In this document: one piece after another, positions 17,345-24,839 of the stretch | How positions within the stretch are numbered: position 1 is the stretch's first letter | Layout of the letters: each line of letters begins with the position of its first letter | Source: an uncultured Butyrivibrio sp. | GTDB lineage: Bacteria > Bacillota > Clostridia > Lachnospirales > Lachnospiraceae | NCBI RefSeq assembly: GCF_947169445.1 | Contig: NZ_CAMVPU010000012.1 | Location: 27,508-91,507 of the forward strand | Direction of reading: 5' to 3' | DNA: 64,000 nucleotides | Position numbers and translations under genes: made by a program | Notes under the pieces: model-generated | What the model saw: only the letters and a program-made list of their open reading frames with translations | The model's database searches: none | Told to the model about the DNA's origin: nothing

Positions 17345-19092
17345 AAAATATCAGAAGCTATTTTTATGGATTCAAAAAATACCAGGAGCCTTTGGAAAAA
17401 TATTTTTTTCCGCTGGTTTTGATGCTGTATCCGCTGATCGGGGTGACTAACGGCATTGATATTACGGATACCACTTATAATCTGTCTAATTACGAGTATA
17501 TGGGTAGCCTTGATCCAATGTGGCTTTTGTCTACATTTCTGGGGAATCTGACAGGAAGAATTATAATGCTTCTGCCGGGAGCATCTTCCATGCTGGGCTT
17601 TGGAATATACTGCTCGTTTATCATAAGTGCAGTTGCATTGATTTCCTATTATAACCTTATTAAGTTCATGCCTGGCTGGATGATCTTTATAGGAATGTTC
17701 ATTGCTGAAAGCCTTTGCTGGTGTCCCAGGGTTATTTTGTATAACTACCTGACTTATCTGCTGATGACGGTAGGCATTATATTCCTTATTAAGGGAACCT
17801 TTGCCTGGAGAAAACAGGAACTATACCTTATTCTTGCCGGAGTGTGCCTTGGGTTAAATGTGCTGGTGAGATTCCCTAATATCGTTGAAACAGCATTTAT
17901 ATTGATTTTGTGGTTCTATTGCTTTATTACCAGGCAGGATATTAAGTCTCTTTTGCAAAAGACAGGACTTTGCATTCTTGGATATTTGGTTGGCTTTGGA
18001 GTTCCTTTCATTGGAATAAGTATAAGATACGGTTGGAATTCGTATTTTGATATGCTTGGAAGCCTCTTTGGCATGACCGAAGGTGCCAAGGATTATTCGA
18101 CCGGCGGAATGCTTTCTTCAATAATTGAAGCCTATGCAGGTACTTTGAAGAATATGCTATATCTTTTCCCATGTATAGCTGTGGGTGCTGTGCTGTTTCT
18201 GGCTTATAAAGACAGATTTGTCTGGGTAAAAAAACTCCTCTATTTTATAGGGCTTTTGGTGGTGGTAAGGTACTATTTTGCTGCCGGAGTATTTACCAGA
18301 AATTATTTTTACTACGATAGCATTTTCAAGGCTGCAATGATGTTCATTATCTTTGACATCATAATTGCTTTTATTGGAAGTTTGGGACTCTTAAACGGAA
18401 GCAGGCAGGAACAGACTATTGCCTTTGCTGTATTGATGGTGATTTTTATAACACCAATTGGAAGCAATAACTATACTTATCCTGTCCTCAACAATCTCTT
18501 TTTGGTGGCCCCTGTTTCATTATGGCTCTTTAGAAGACTTATGCAGAGACTTGGTGAAGAGGAATACAACTTCGCCTGGCAGGCAGTGTATACAGTGATC
18601 GTAATGGTGCTTCTGATACAAGGTACTTTGTTCCATATAAACTTTTCTTTTGAAGATGGCAGCAATGGTGTGAAGAGAGATGCGCTGACAATGCAGATAC
18701 CCAAGACCAGAGCTATGGTGACTACCAGCGAAAATGCAGAAAGTCTAAAGGAACTTAACGAAGGCCTTGCAGCTAACAACCTGGGCAATAAGAAGACAAT
18801 ATTTTTTGGCGGTATTCCGGGTATTTCCTATATTTTTGACCTGGAGCCCGCTATAGATACAGTTTGGCCTGACCTCGACAGTTATAGTGTTGAAAAGTTC
18901 GATAACAGTCTGATGGAATTATCAGCTTCCGGAGATCTTTTACCAACGGTCATAATCGGCAAAAACATGCGTGAATATGCCAATTCCGCTACCAAGTATG
19001 ATATTTTGATGGACTATATTGCCAATCATGATTATAATAAGGTGTTTGAAAGTGAGAAATTTATAATATATATATCAGATCATGAAGGGTAA
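17338..19092 (+). CDS. Large polytopic membrane protein, GT-C-like
   Basis: A 584-residue protein with about 12 predicted helices to residue 430 and a soluble C-terminal domain of about 140 residues. I do not recognise a named family. The first outer loop has GIDITDTTYNLSNY, an acidic motif at the position where GT-C glycosyltransferases keep their catalytic Asp. It overlaps the acyltransferase stop (ATGCTAA) and is six bases before gtrA. This arrangement resembles the GtrC position in gtrABC glycan-modification operons, in which the GT-C protein transfers a sugar from an undecaprenyl-phosphate carrier. ATG 17338 is chosen over the in-frame ATG at 17311 because of the coupling. The function is inferred. 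Confidence 0.6.
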   Translation: MLKNIRSYFYGFKKYQEPLEKYFFPLVLMLYPLIGVTNGIDITDTTYNLSNYEYMGSLDPMWLLSTFLGNLTGRIIMLLPGASSMLGFGIYCSFIISAVALISYYNLIKFMPGWMIFIGMFIAESLCWCPRVILYNYLTYLLMTVGIIFLIKGTFAWRKQELYLILAGVCLGLNVLVRFPNIVETAFILILWFYCFITRQDIKSLLQKTGLCILGYLVGFGVPFIGISIRYGWNSYFDMLGSLFGMTEGAKDYSTGGMLSSIIEAYAGTLKNMLYLFPCIAVGAVLFLAYKDRFVWVKKLLYFIGLLVVVRYYFAAGVFTRNYFYYDSIFKAAMMFIIFDIIIAFIGSLGLLNGSRQEQTIAFAVLMVIFITPIGSNNYTYPVLNNLFLVAPVSLWLFRRLMQRLGEEEYNFAWQAVYTVIVMVLLIQGTLFHINFSFEDGSNGVKRDALTMQIPKTRAMVTTSENAESLKELNEGLAANNLGNKKTIFFGGIPGISYIFDLEPAIDTVWPDLDSYSVEKFDNSLMELSASGDLLPTVIIGKNMREYANSATKYDILMDYIANHDYNKVFESEKFIIYISDHEG

Positions 19093-19098
19093 AGAGTT

Positions 19099-19554
19099 AT
19101 GAAAAAGTTACTTGCGCAGATTGCCAAGTTTGGAGTGGTTGGTGTTATCTGTTTTATTATTGATTATGTTGTATACAGAATTTTTAATGTTGTATTTGAA
19201 ACTACAGGATTTTCTAATGCATTTGGACAGTATTATTTGATTTCAGCCTTTATGGGCTTTACAATTTCTGTAGTATGTAATTATATTCTTAGCTTCAAAT
19301 TTGTATTTGAACGAAAAGAGGATATGTCCAGGAAGAAGGAATTTGTGATATTCCTGATCCTTAGTATCATTGGTCTTGGAATTAACGAGTTATGTCTATG
19401 GCTTGGTTATGATGTTATTTATCTCAACCTTTCCTGGATTCAGAAAATCATGAGCCCAGGCTTTGCCAAGGATGTATTCTTTAAATTCGGAGCAACTGGC
19501 GTAGTTATGGTCTATAACTTTATTACACGAAAAATCTTCTTGGAGAAGAAGTAA
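19099..19554 (+). CDS. GtrA-like flippase
   Basis: A 151-residue protein with four predicted helices. The start MKKLLAQIAKFGVVGVICFIIDYVVYR and the later GFTISVVCNYILSFKFVF are hallmarks of the GtrA family, small proteins that help flip undecaprenyl-phosphate-linked monosaccharides. The length matches the family. It lies between a GT-C-like protein and an aminotransferase. No GT2 in the window has the C-terminal membrane helices expected of a GtrB partner, so that enzyme would have to be elsewhere. Confidence 0.88.
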   Translation: MKKLLAQIAKFGVVGVICFIIDYVVYRIFNVVFETTGFSNAFGQYYLISAFMGFTISVVCNYILSFKFVFERKEDMSRKKEFVIFLILSIIGLGINELCLWLGYDVIYLNLSWIQKIMSPGFAKDVFFKFGATGVVMVYNFITRKIFLEKK

Positions 19555-19563
19555 GGAGTCGAT

Positions 19564-20700
19564 ATGCGTATAAACTTTAATGTACCACCTTTTACTGGGA
19601 AAGAATTCGATTACATCAGGGAGTGCGTAGATAACCAGAAAATCTGCGGCGATGGTCCATACACAGCCAAAGCCAACGAATGGATCGAGAAGAAGACAGG
19701 AGTATCCAAGGCACTTCTTACAACCTCCTGCACACATGCTACAGAAATGTCTGCAATTCTTGCAGGAATAAAGGAAGGCGATGAAGTAATCATGCCATCC
19801 TACACCTTTGTATCAACCGCTAATGCCTTTGTTCTTAGAGGGGCAAAGGTTGTGTTTGTTGACATCAGACCTGACACTATGAATATCGATGAAAACCTTA
19901 TCGAACAGGCTATTACACCCAAGACAAGAGCAATCGTTCCTGTTCACTATGCCGGTGTTGCCTGCGAGATGGATACCATCATGGATATCGCAAAGAGACA
20001 TAACCTTGTAGTAATAGAAGATGCAGCTCAGGGCGTAATGTCCACTTATAAGGGAAAAGCTCTTGGAGCTATCGGAGATTTTGGTAACTTCAGTTTCCAT
20101 GAGACTAAGAACTACAGCATGGGTGAAGGCGGCGCTCTTCTTCTTCGCGATGAGACCTATGTTGATGATGCTATTATCATCAGAGAAAAGGGGACCAACC
20201 GTACTTTGTACAAACTTGGCAAGGTAGATAAATACAGCTGGATCATGCCGGGTTCATCTTATCTTCCAAGTGAGATGAATGCAGCATATCTGTATGCACA
20301 GCTTGAGCAGGCTGATGAAATCAATAATGCCAGAATGGATCACTGGAACAGATATTATGAGGCACTTGAGCCTATGCAGGAAAAGGGACTTATTGAGCTT
20401 CCTGTTGTTCCAGAAGGATGCGTTCACAATGCCCACATGTTCTACATTAAGTGTAAAGATCTGGAGGAGAGAACAGGACTGATAAATTACCTTATGAGTA
20501 ATGATATTTTACCTGCTTCTCACTATGTACCTCTTCATTCTTCTAAGGCAGGACTTATTTACAGTGAGTTTAGGGGCGAGGACAAGTATACCACCAGAGA
20601 GAGCGAGAGACTCCTTCGTCTTCCGATGTATTATAAGCTTACAAATGAGGATCTTGACGAGGTTGTTTCAAGGGTAAAAGAGTTTTATAAGTTTTCCTGA
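19564..20700 (+). CDS. wecE: dTDP-4-amino-4,6-dideoxygalactose transaminase (WecE/RffA)
   Basis: A 378-residue PLP aminotransferase of the DegT/DnrJ/EryC1 fold. Very strong family landmarks: NVPPFTGKE, TTSCTHATEMSAIL, MPSYTFVSTANAFVLRGA, VHYAGVACEMD, EDAAQGVMSTYKG and FHETKNYSMGEGGAL, with K182 as the Schiff-base lysine. The C-terminal block SHYVPLHSSKAG is also typical. It converts dTDP-4-keto-6-deoxyglucose to dTDP-Fuc4N. AAGGAG precedes ATG 19564 by a good distance. RmlA/RmlB for the precursor are not in the window and would come from the chromosome. The GNAT at 22527 could acetylate its product. Confidence 0.92.
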   Translation: MRINFNVPPFTGKEFDYIRECVDNQKICGDGPYTAKANEWIEKKTGVSKALLTTSCTHATEMSAILAGIKEGDEVIMPSYTFVSTANAFVLRGAKVVFVDIRPDTMNIDENLIEQAITPKTRAIVPVHYAGVACEMDTIMDIAKRHNLVVIEDAAQGVMSTYKGKALGAIGDFGNFSFHETKNYSMGEGGALLLRDETYVDDAIIIREKGTNRTLYKLGKVDKYSWIMPGSSYLPSEMNAAYLYAQLEQADEINNARMDHWNRYYEALEPMQEKGLIELPVVPEGCVHNAHMFYIKCKDLEERTGLINYLMSNDILPASHYVPLHSSKAGLIYSEFRGEDKYTTRESERLLRLPMYYKLTNEDLDEVVSRVKEFYKFS

Positions 20701-20739
20701 TTAGTTTGTTTTGAAATATTTATCAGTTGGGGAATAAAA

Positions 20740-22527
20740 ATGGGAGAGTCACGCTTTAACAAGGACTTAATAGCATCAACATTTATAGTACTTGCTGTGA
20801 TGATAGTGACAGCTGTTTTTGGCGACTACTTTTTTGACCTTAATGATGATGTGCTTATGAAGGATATTCTCTCGGGAGCCTATCTTGGTGCTCCTGAGGG
20901 GCATAATATACAGATGCTGTACCCAATTAGTTTTCTTTTGTCCTGTCTTTACAGGATAGGAACAAAACTAGACTGGTATGGCATCTTTTTGTGTCTTTGC
21001 CAGTTTCTGTGTGTGTTTCTCATTATTTTAAGGAGCATGAAGCTAGCCGGTGACATTCGAAGAAAAGTATTTCTTGTAGCATCGGAAATCGCGATTTTTC
21101 TAGGCTTTTTCGGGCCACATCTTTTGTTTGTACAGTACACGGTGGTCTGCGGGCTGCTTTCAGGAACTGCTGCTTTTCTTATTCTTACTTGTGACAAGCT
21201 TGATTTAAGTTCGGGAATCGTTCCGGCTTGTTTTCTGGTAATTGCCTATCAGATCAGATCTGAGATGCTGCTACTAACTCTTCCAATGGTCCTTGTAGCT
21301 GTCCTCATTAAGTGGGTAATGCTTGGTCATGATAAAAAGAATTTCATTAGCTATGCAAAGCTATGCCTTATTGTGGCAGCAGGCTTACTAGCTAGTTTGC
21401 TGATTCATAAAATCGGTTATTCCTCGGAAGAATGGAAGGAGTTCAACAGATTTTTTGATAACAGGACAGAACTATATGATTTTCAGTATATACCTGACTA
21501 TGCAGAGAATAAGGAATTTTACGATAGCATAGGCCTTTCTGAAAGTGAGCAGCAACTTCTTATCAACTACAATTTTGCTCTGGATGATGAGATAAACGCT
21601 GATATGCTTGGGACTATTGCCGAGTATGCAGCAAGACTAAGAGGAGAAGAGCAGGGGCTTATATCCAAACTTTTCGGGTCCCTGGGACAGTATAAATACA
21701 GGCTCCATCATATTGCAAAGCCTAAGTCCTACGAATATCCCATGACGGATTACCCATGGAATGTGGGGATGGTTGTTTTATATCTGTTTGCGGCAGTGAG
21801 TTTCTTTGTAACTGACAAAGAAAACAAAGTGGAAGGACAAAAGAAAAGATTTATATATGGATTATTACTTCTCGTAGTTCTTTTTGCCTGCAGAACCACG
21901 TTGTGGCTCTATATAATAGCAAGGGGCCGTGATCCTATCAGGATTACACATCCGCTTTATCTGATAGAAATTCTTATCTTAATAGGAATGATAATCATGA
22001 ATGATAAAAAGGGCGGAAAGTTTATGCTTATCGCAACGGCAATTATTTCGCTGATCGGAATAATCTCACTTCCAATGCAGGGAGCGGTTATTAACAGGGA
22101 AAACACTTTGCGGGCAGAGATGCTTGATAAGTACAATGCTTTATACACATATTTCGGAGAAAATCCCGATAATTACTATCTTATTGATGTGTATACTTCC
22201 GTGTCCTACGCAGATACAACAGATCAGGAGACTGTGCCTTGTTCAGAAAAAATGTTTGCAAATGTGAATAACAACTTTTGCAATCATGACATCCTTGGCG
22301 GATGGGCTTCGAAAAGCCCTATCTATAGGGGAAAGCTTGAAAAGGCAGGCTTTGATTGCGTAGAGAAAGCTCTTTTGGCAGATAATGTATATTTGGTACA
22401 GACTATTGAAAAAGATACAGAATGGATCAGGAATTATTATCTGGAAAAGAGTACAGAAATAGATTTAGAGCAAATTGATACAGTAGCCGGTGTGTTTGCA
22501 ATTTACCGGTTAGAAGGAATGAAATAA
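20740..22527 (+). CDS. Polytopic membrane protein, GT-C-like, unassigned
   Basis: A 595-residue protein with about 11 predicted helices and a soluble C-terminal domain of about 130 residues. No named family is recognised with confidence. The first outer loop is DLNDDVLMKDILSG followed by PEGHNIQMLYP, again an acidic D-D motif where GT-C enzymes place catalytic residues. The helix plan is similar to the DUF6056-like protein at 58222. It sits between wecE and a GNAT with a one-base overlap, so it may use the Fuc4N-type sugar or act on the same glycan. That link is inference. Confidence 0.6.
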   Translation: MGESRFNKDLIASTFIVLAVMIVTAVFGDYFFDLNDDVLMKDILSGAYLGAPEGHNIQMLYPISFLLSCLYRIGTKLDWYGIFLCLCQFLCVFLIILRSMKLAGDIRRKVFLVASEIAIFLGFFGPHLLFVQYTVVCGLLSGTAAFLILTCDKLDLSSGIVPACFLVIAYQIRSEMLLLTLPMVLVAVLIKWVMLGHDKKNFISYAKLCLIVAAGLLASLLIHKIGYSSEEWKEFNRFFDNRTELYDFQYIPDYAENKEFYDSIGLSESEQQLLINYNFALDDEINADMLGTIAEYAARLRGEEQGLISKLFGSLGQYKYRLHHIAKPKSYEYPMTDYPWNVGMVVLYLFAAVSFFVTDKENKVEGQKKRFIYGLLLLVVLFACRTTLWLYIIARGRDPIRITHPLYLIEILILIGMIIMNDKKGGKFMLIATAIISLIGIISLPMQGAVINRENTLRAEMLDKYNALYTYFGENPDNYYLIDVYTSVSYADTTDQETVPCSEKMFANVNNNFCNHDILGGWASKSPIYRGKLEKAGFDCVEKALLADNVYLVQTIEKDTEWIRNYYLEKSTEIDLEQIDTVAGVFAIYRLEGMK

Positions 22528-23054
22528 TGGATAATAGTATTTATGTTGCAGCAGGGAAGCTGATCAGTATTAGGAAAATCACCTGGGATGATACCGACTT
22601 GGTTGTGGCCTGGAGGAACAATAAGAGAATAAGAGACCATTTTATTTACAGAGTTGAATTTACCAGAGAAATCCATGAGAACTGGCTTAGGACTAAGGTT
22701 GATACAGGAGAAGTGGCTCAGTTCATTATCTGTGAGAATTCAAGGGATGGTCGTCCTATTGGAAGCGTATATTTCAGATATACAGACAAAACCAAAGACG
22801 AAGCTGAATATGGGATATTCATTGGCGAAGACGATGCTGTTGGGAAGGGCTATGGCAGTGAAACTGCCCAGGTGGCTGTTGGGTATGCCAAAGAAGTATT
22901 AGGGATAAAGAGGATAATCCTCAGAGTCTTTGCATATAATAAAGTGGCTATTAGAAGCTATGAAAAAGCCGGCTTTAGAAAATACAGTGACTTACCGGCT
23001 GTTGAATGCAGTGATGGACAAAAAAGTGATATGATACTGATGGAGAATTGTTAA
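22527..23054 (+). CDS. GNAT N-acetyltransferase (RimJ/RimL-type), possible sugar-amine acetylase
   Basis: A 175-residue GNAT: LISIRKITWDDTDLVVAWRNN at the start, AEYGIFIGEDDAVGKGYGSE holding the acetyl-CoA loop (about 105-115), and NKVAIRSYEKAGF near the end. The start codon overlaps the stop of the previous gene by one base (TAATG). With a WecE-type aminotransferase two genes upstream, N-acetylation of dTDP-Fuc4N (the WecD step) is the simplest reading, though WecD itself is a distinct GNAT subgroup. Protein acetylation cannot be excluded. Confidence 0.75.
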   Translation: MDNSIYVAAGKLISIRKITWDDTDLVVAWRNNKRIRDHFIYRVEFTREIHENWLRTKVDTGEVAQFIICENSRDGRPIGSVYFRYTDKTKDEAEYGIFIGEDDAVGKGYGSETAQVAVGYAKEVLGIKRIILRVFAYNKVAIRSYEKAGFRKYSDLPAVECSDGQKSDMILMENC

Positions 23055-23059
23055 TAACT

Positions 23060-24757
23060 ATGATGCCTGATCAGAGATTGTCATACGGAAAAAAGAAAAC
23101 AATAAGTGATAATACGCTAGCCTGGCTTATGTCAGGCTTGTTTGGCATTTTTTCGGGACTGTTTCTGGTGTTTGGATATCAGTTGGAAAAGTACGATCAT
23201 ATAGTTCTTGATGACAGTAATGCTCTTGGTATCATGGTCTGCATCATGGCAGTTCTTACATTTGATGTTAAGCATATCTGGGATGCTTATTTAAGAACAT
23301 ATCAGGGAAAAAAGTTTCTGGGCTTTATAGATCTTAAAGCATATAGGGAAAAACGTTCCAAGGAAGTGGTTGGCATCAGCTTTTTTAGAGACTGGATTAT
23401 TTTGATACTTTTGAATATTCCGGTTCTTTTAGCTGAAAATCCCGGCTTTTTTGTATATGATGCCCAGAGCGAGTTAAATGAGGTTCTTACGCGAAACTTT
23501 TCTACGCATCATCCTCTTTTACATGTTCTTCTCCTGGGCGGTACAATTGCCCTGGTGCACAAACTGACAGGATCTTTCAACGCAGGAATATTTGTGTACT
23601 CCTTCTGTCAGATGCTGGTGATCACAGCAATATTTGCCTATGTAATAACATACCTTAAGAAAAAAAGAGCCGGTAAAAAAGCTTGTATATTCTGGATGCT
23701 TTTTTACGGACTGTTTCCTACAGTAGTTATGTTTGTTCTGTGTTCTAGCAAGGATGGACTGTTTTCAGCATTTCTGCTTCTTTTGACAGTTTTTTTGCTG
23801 GAAATGACTGAAGATGTGAAAGCTTTTTTGGCGGACAGGAAAAAGACTGCTTTCTTTGTGCTGGCGGCCACATTAATGCCGTGTTTCAGGCACAACGGTT
23901 TTTATGCATACCTGGTATTTGTTCCCTTTGCATTTATTTACTTTAGAAAAGAATTAAAGAGCATTTTGCCACTTATTCTTGTGCTGCCGGTTGCTCTATA
24001 TCTTTTGATCTCAACTGCTTTATCAGGAATGTTGAGTAATGAGGGGGCCCACCATCAGGAGATGCTTACAGTACCGATAATGCAGCTTGTAAGGGTATAT
24101 TCTTACGAAAAAGATACTATGACTTTGGAAGAAATTGAGACGCTTCAGTCTTTTATTCCATCTGAAAACTTAGAGCTTTACACTCCAAGGGTTTCAGATA
24201 TGGTAAAGGCTGGATTTAATAATGATTTATATGAGCAGGATTCAAAGGCCTTTTGGGATTTATGGTGGAAGCTGTTTACTAAGCATCCGATGACCTATCT
24301 GAATGCCTGGCTTTTGACTTCCTATGGCTATTGGTATCCGCCGGCTTTGATAAATGTTTATAAGGGTAATGAAGTATTTACCTTTACATATGATGAGAGT
24401 TCATATTTTGGCTACGAAGTTGAGCTTCCAGGGACAAGACACAGCCTTATTCCGGTAATTGATGAGTTTTACAGGTATATTTCTATAGGAAGCTTCCATA
24501 AAGACGTTCCGATTCTGGCTCTTTTGTTTTCGCCGGGAATGATGCTGGTGATTTATCTTTTCATGATGTTATACAGGCTTTCAGTCAGAAATTATGCCGG
24601 AGTGCTATCGTTTTTACCGATTATACTGACCTGGCTTACAGTCATTTTGGGACCTACTTATCTGGTAAGATATGTGGTTTATTTGTGGTTCGCCCTTCCT
24701 CTTTTGTTTGTTAAAAGTGGCACAGTATGCACTAAAAAAGATAAAAAACAGGCGTAA
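23060..24757 (+). CDS. DUF6020-like polytopic membrane protein
   Basis: A 565-residue protein with about 12 helices. The segment PGFFVYDAQSELNEVL followed by THHPLLHVLLLGG matches the YDxQ...HHPLLH pattern I associate with DUF6020 proteins of Lachnospiraceae, a GT-C-like family without a proven reaction. A conserved CSSKDGLFSAF and a lumenal domain near 330-440 also fit. ATG 23060 is preferred; an in-frame TTG at 23048 overlaps the GNAT gene and lies only three bases after GGAG. It may add a sugar from a polyprenyl-phosphate donor on the outer membrane face (inference). Confidence 0.65.
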   Translation: MMPDQRLSYGKKKTISDNTLAWLMSGLFGIFSGLFLVFGYQLEKYDHIVLDDSNALGIMVCIMAVLTFDVKHIWDAYLRTYQGKKFLGFIDLKAYREKRSKEVVGISFFRDWIILILLNIPVLLAENPGFFVYDAQSELNEVLTRNFSTHHPLLHVLLLGGTIALVHKLTGSFNAGIFVYSFCQMLVITAIFAYVITYLKKKRAGKKACIFWMLFYGLFPTVVMFVLCSSKDGLFSAFLLLLTVFLLEMTEDVKAFLADRKKTAFFVLAATLMPCFRHNGFYAYLVFVPFAFIYFRKELKSILPLILVLPVALYLLISTALSGMLSNEGAHHQEMLTVPIMQLVRVYSYEKDTMTLEEIETLQSFIPSENLELYTPRVSDMVKAGFNNDLYEQDSKAFWDLWWKLFTKHPMTYLNAWLLTSYGYWYPPALINVYKGNEVFTFTYDESSYFGYEVELPGTRHSLIPVIDEFYRYISIGSFHKDVPILALLFSPGMMLVIYLFMMLYRLSVRNYAGVLSFLPIILTWLTVILGPTYLVRYVVYLWFALPLLFVKSGTVCTKKDKKQA

Positions 24758-24770
24758 TCTGGGAATTTGA

Positions 24771-24800
24771 TTAAGAAATGCTTGTGTGTTAACATATAAT
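24771..24800 (+). promoter_or_regulatory. Possible promoter for the Wzy/Pgl-type block
   Basis: A perfect TATAAT (24795-24800) with a weak -35 TTAAGA (24771-24776) at an 18-base spacing, in the 82-base gap before the gene at 24840. It could start a transcript covering the polymerase and the bacillosamine-type genes. Confidence 0.45.
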
Positions 24801-24839
24801 GATGGTTAATTTTGCCTAAAATACAGGAATTTGGTGTAG

